This document shows positions 6,176 through 6,533 of a stretch of DNA of 6,533 nucleotides, piece after piece. Numbering within the stretch: position 1 is the first letter of the stretch; each line of letters opens with the position of its first letter. Both the position numbers and the translations under genes were made by a program. Source of the stretch: Spirochaetales bacterium (GTDB lineage Bacteria; Spirochaetota; Spirochaetia; SZUA-6; DRHE01); the NCBI GenBank assembly GCA_011049745.1, contig DRHE01000095.1, positions 1 to 6,533 of the forward strand, read 5' to 3'. Under the pieces are notes generated by a model. That model made no database searches, was not told the DNA's origin, and saw nothing but the letters and a program-made list of their open reading frames with translations.

Positions 6176-6533
6176 AAACAGCGATCAGCTTTTATCCCAC
6201 GGCAACATCCCGGCCCGCCGCATGGCACTGGAAATTATCGAGCATGCCCTGGTCGCTGCCGACCCATACCGGGCCGTCCGCCGGTTGGTCGGCCTTAGGG
6301 GCGATGTCCTTACGGTCGGTGCCCTGCGCTTTGATCTGACGAACCGAAAGCAGCATGATTTCATAATCCTGCCGGCCCACACGGTTTGTGAGGCGGCAGC
6401 AAAAAAGCCGCTGACTTAGGTATGAAGACCATGATACTATCAACAATGCTGGAAGGTGAGAGCAAAGAACTGGGCAGGACCTTTGCTTCTATTACCGGGG
6501 AAATCGTACGGAATGGCCGACCGTTGAAGCCTC
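6162..6533 (+). pseudogene. Glycerate 2-kinase (DUF4147/MOFRL), internally deleted and frameshifted, partial
   Basis: Glycerate 2-kinase phosphorylates D-glycerate to 2-phosphoglycerate using ATP. The start is ATG 6162 with AGGAAG at 6152-6157, overlapping the enolase remnant by 14 bases. Residues 1 to about 63 match the N-terminus of DUF4147 kinases (ARRMALEIIEHALVAADPYRAV, then LTVGALRFDLTNRK). At the point where family members continue into the glycine-rich VLGAGKA segment, the chain jumps near 6351-6362 to a later region, FIILPAHTVCEAAAKK, roughly 200 residues downstream in homologues. A run of six A (6401-6406) then shifts the frame into a TAG at 6417-6419. With one more A the reading continues as AADLGMKTMILSTMLEGES, then ELGRTFASITGEIVRNGRPL to the window end, the conserved segment preceding the MOFRL domain. 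The catalytic centre is missing, so the copy is inactive unless the sequence is misassembled. The gene runs off the window. Confidence 0.8.

Noticed and set aside
6185..6446. Minus-strand open frames opposite the glycerate kinase remnant
   Set aside because: Shadows of a high-GC coding frame, with no homology I recognise and no start signals.
1..6533. CRISPR array, tRNA, rRNA, transposase or phage genes
   Set aside because: I searched by eye on both strands and saw no spaced repeats, cloverleaf, transposase motif or terminal inverted repeats; the breaks in the genes are not flanked by visible insertion-sequence ends.

Overview
This window looks like part of a bacterial chromosome, probably from a Firmicutes/Clostridia-like organism. 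That is an inference from strong purine-rich Shine-Dalgarno sequences, roughly 45-50% GC over most of the window and the gene content; species cannot be named. The solute-binding protein has a classical signal peptide without a lipobox cysteine, which fits a diderm cell better than a monoderm Gram-positive.

Layout. (1) 1-687: a DeoR-family regulator that has been rearranged. Its DNA-binding N-terminus is encoded on the minus strand (131 down to 1), head-on against its sensor domain on the plus strand (about 136-687). (2) 688-780: intergenic region with a good sigma-70-type promoter (TTGACG-17-TATGAT) carrying overlapping inverted repeats, a probable operator. (3) 781-5046: a complete three-gene ABC importer of the ferric/spermidine/sugar-phosphate superfamily: secreted binding protein, fused double-domain permease and ATPase with TOBE domain. 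A 14-bp hairpin lies between the binding protein and permease genes. (4) 5161-5667: a yeast-Hpt1-like (COG2236) phosphoribosyltransferase with a possible promoter of its own. (5) 5732-6175: an enolase paralogue that has lost about two thirds of its length, with residues near 93 joined directly to the C-terminal tail. (6) 6162-window end: a MOFRL/DUF4147-type glycerate 2-kinase with a similar internal deletion plus a one-base frameshift in an A-run.

How it may work together. Glycerate 2-kinase makes 2-phosphoglycerate and enolase converts it to phosphoenolpyruvate, so the last two genes form one short route. DeoR regulators usually sense phosphorylated sugar intermediates, and relatives of this importer class carry phosphorylated or carboxylated organic compounds as well as iron. 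The ancestral locus may therefore have been a regulated uptake and assimilation system for glycerate, a phosphoglycerate or a related C3 compound; this is inference. The phosphoribosyltransferase does not fit that route obviously.

The most striking point is that the importer is intact while the regulator, the enolase and the kinase all show breaks: one inversion and two large internal deletions. Either this is a locus in decay, or the sequence contains assembly or amplification chimeras. Read mapping across about 131/136, 6010/6011 and 6351-6362 would decide.
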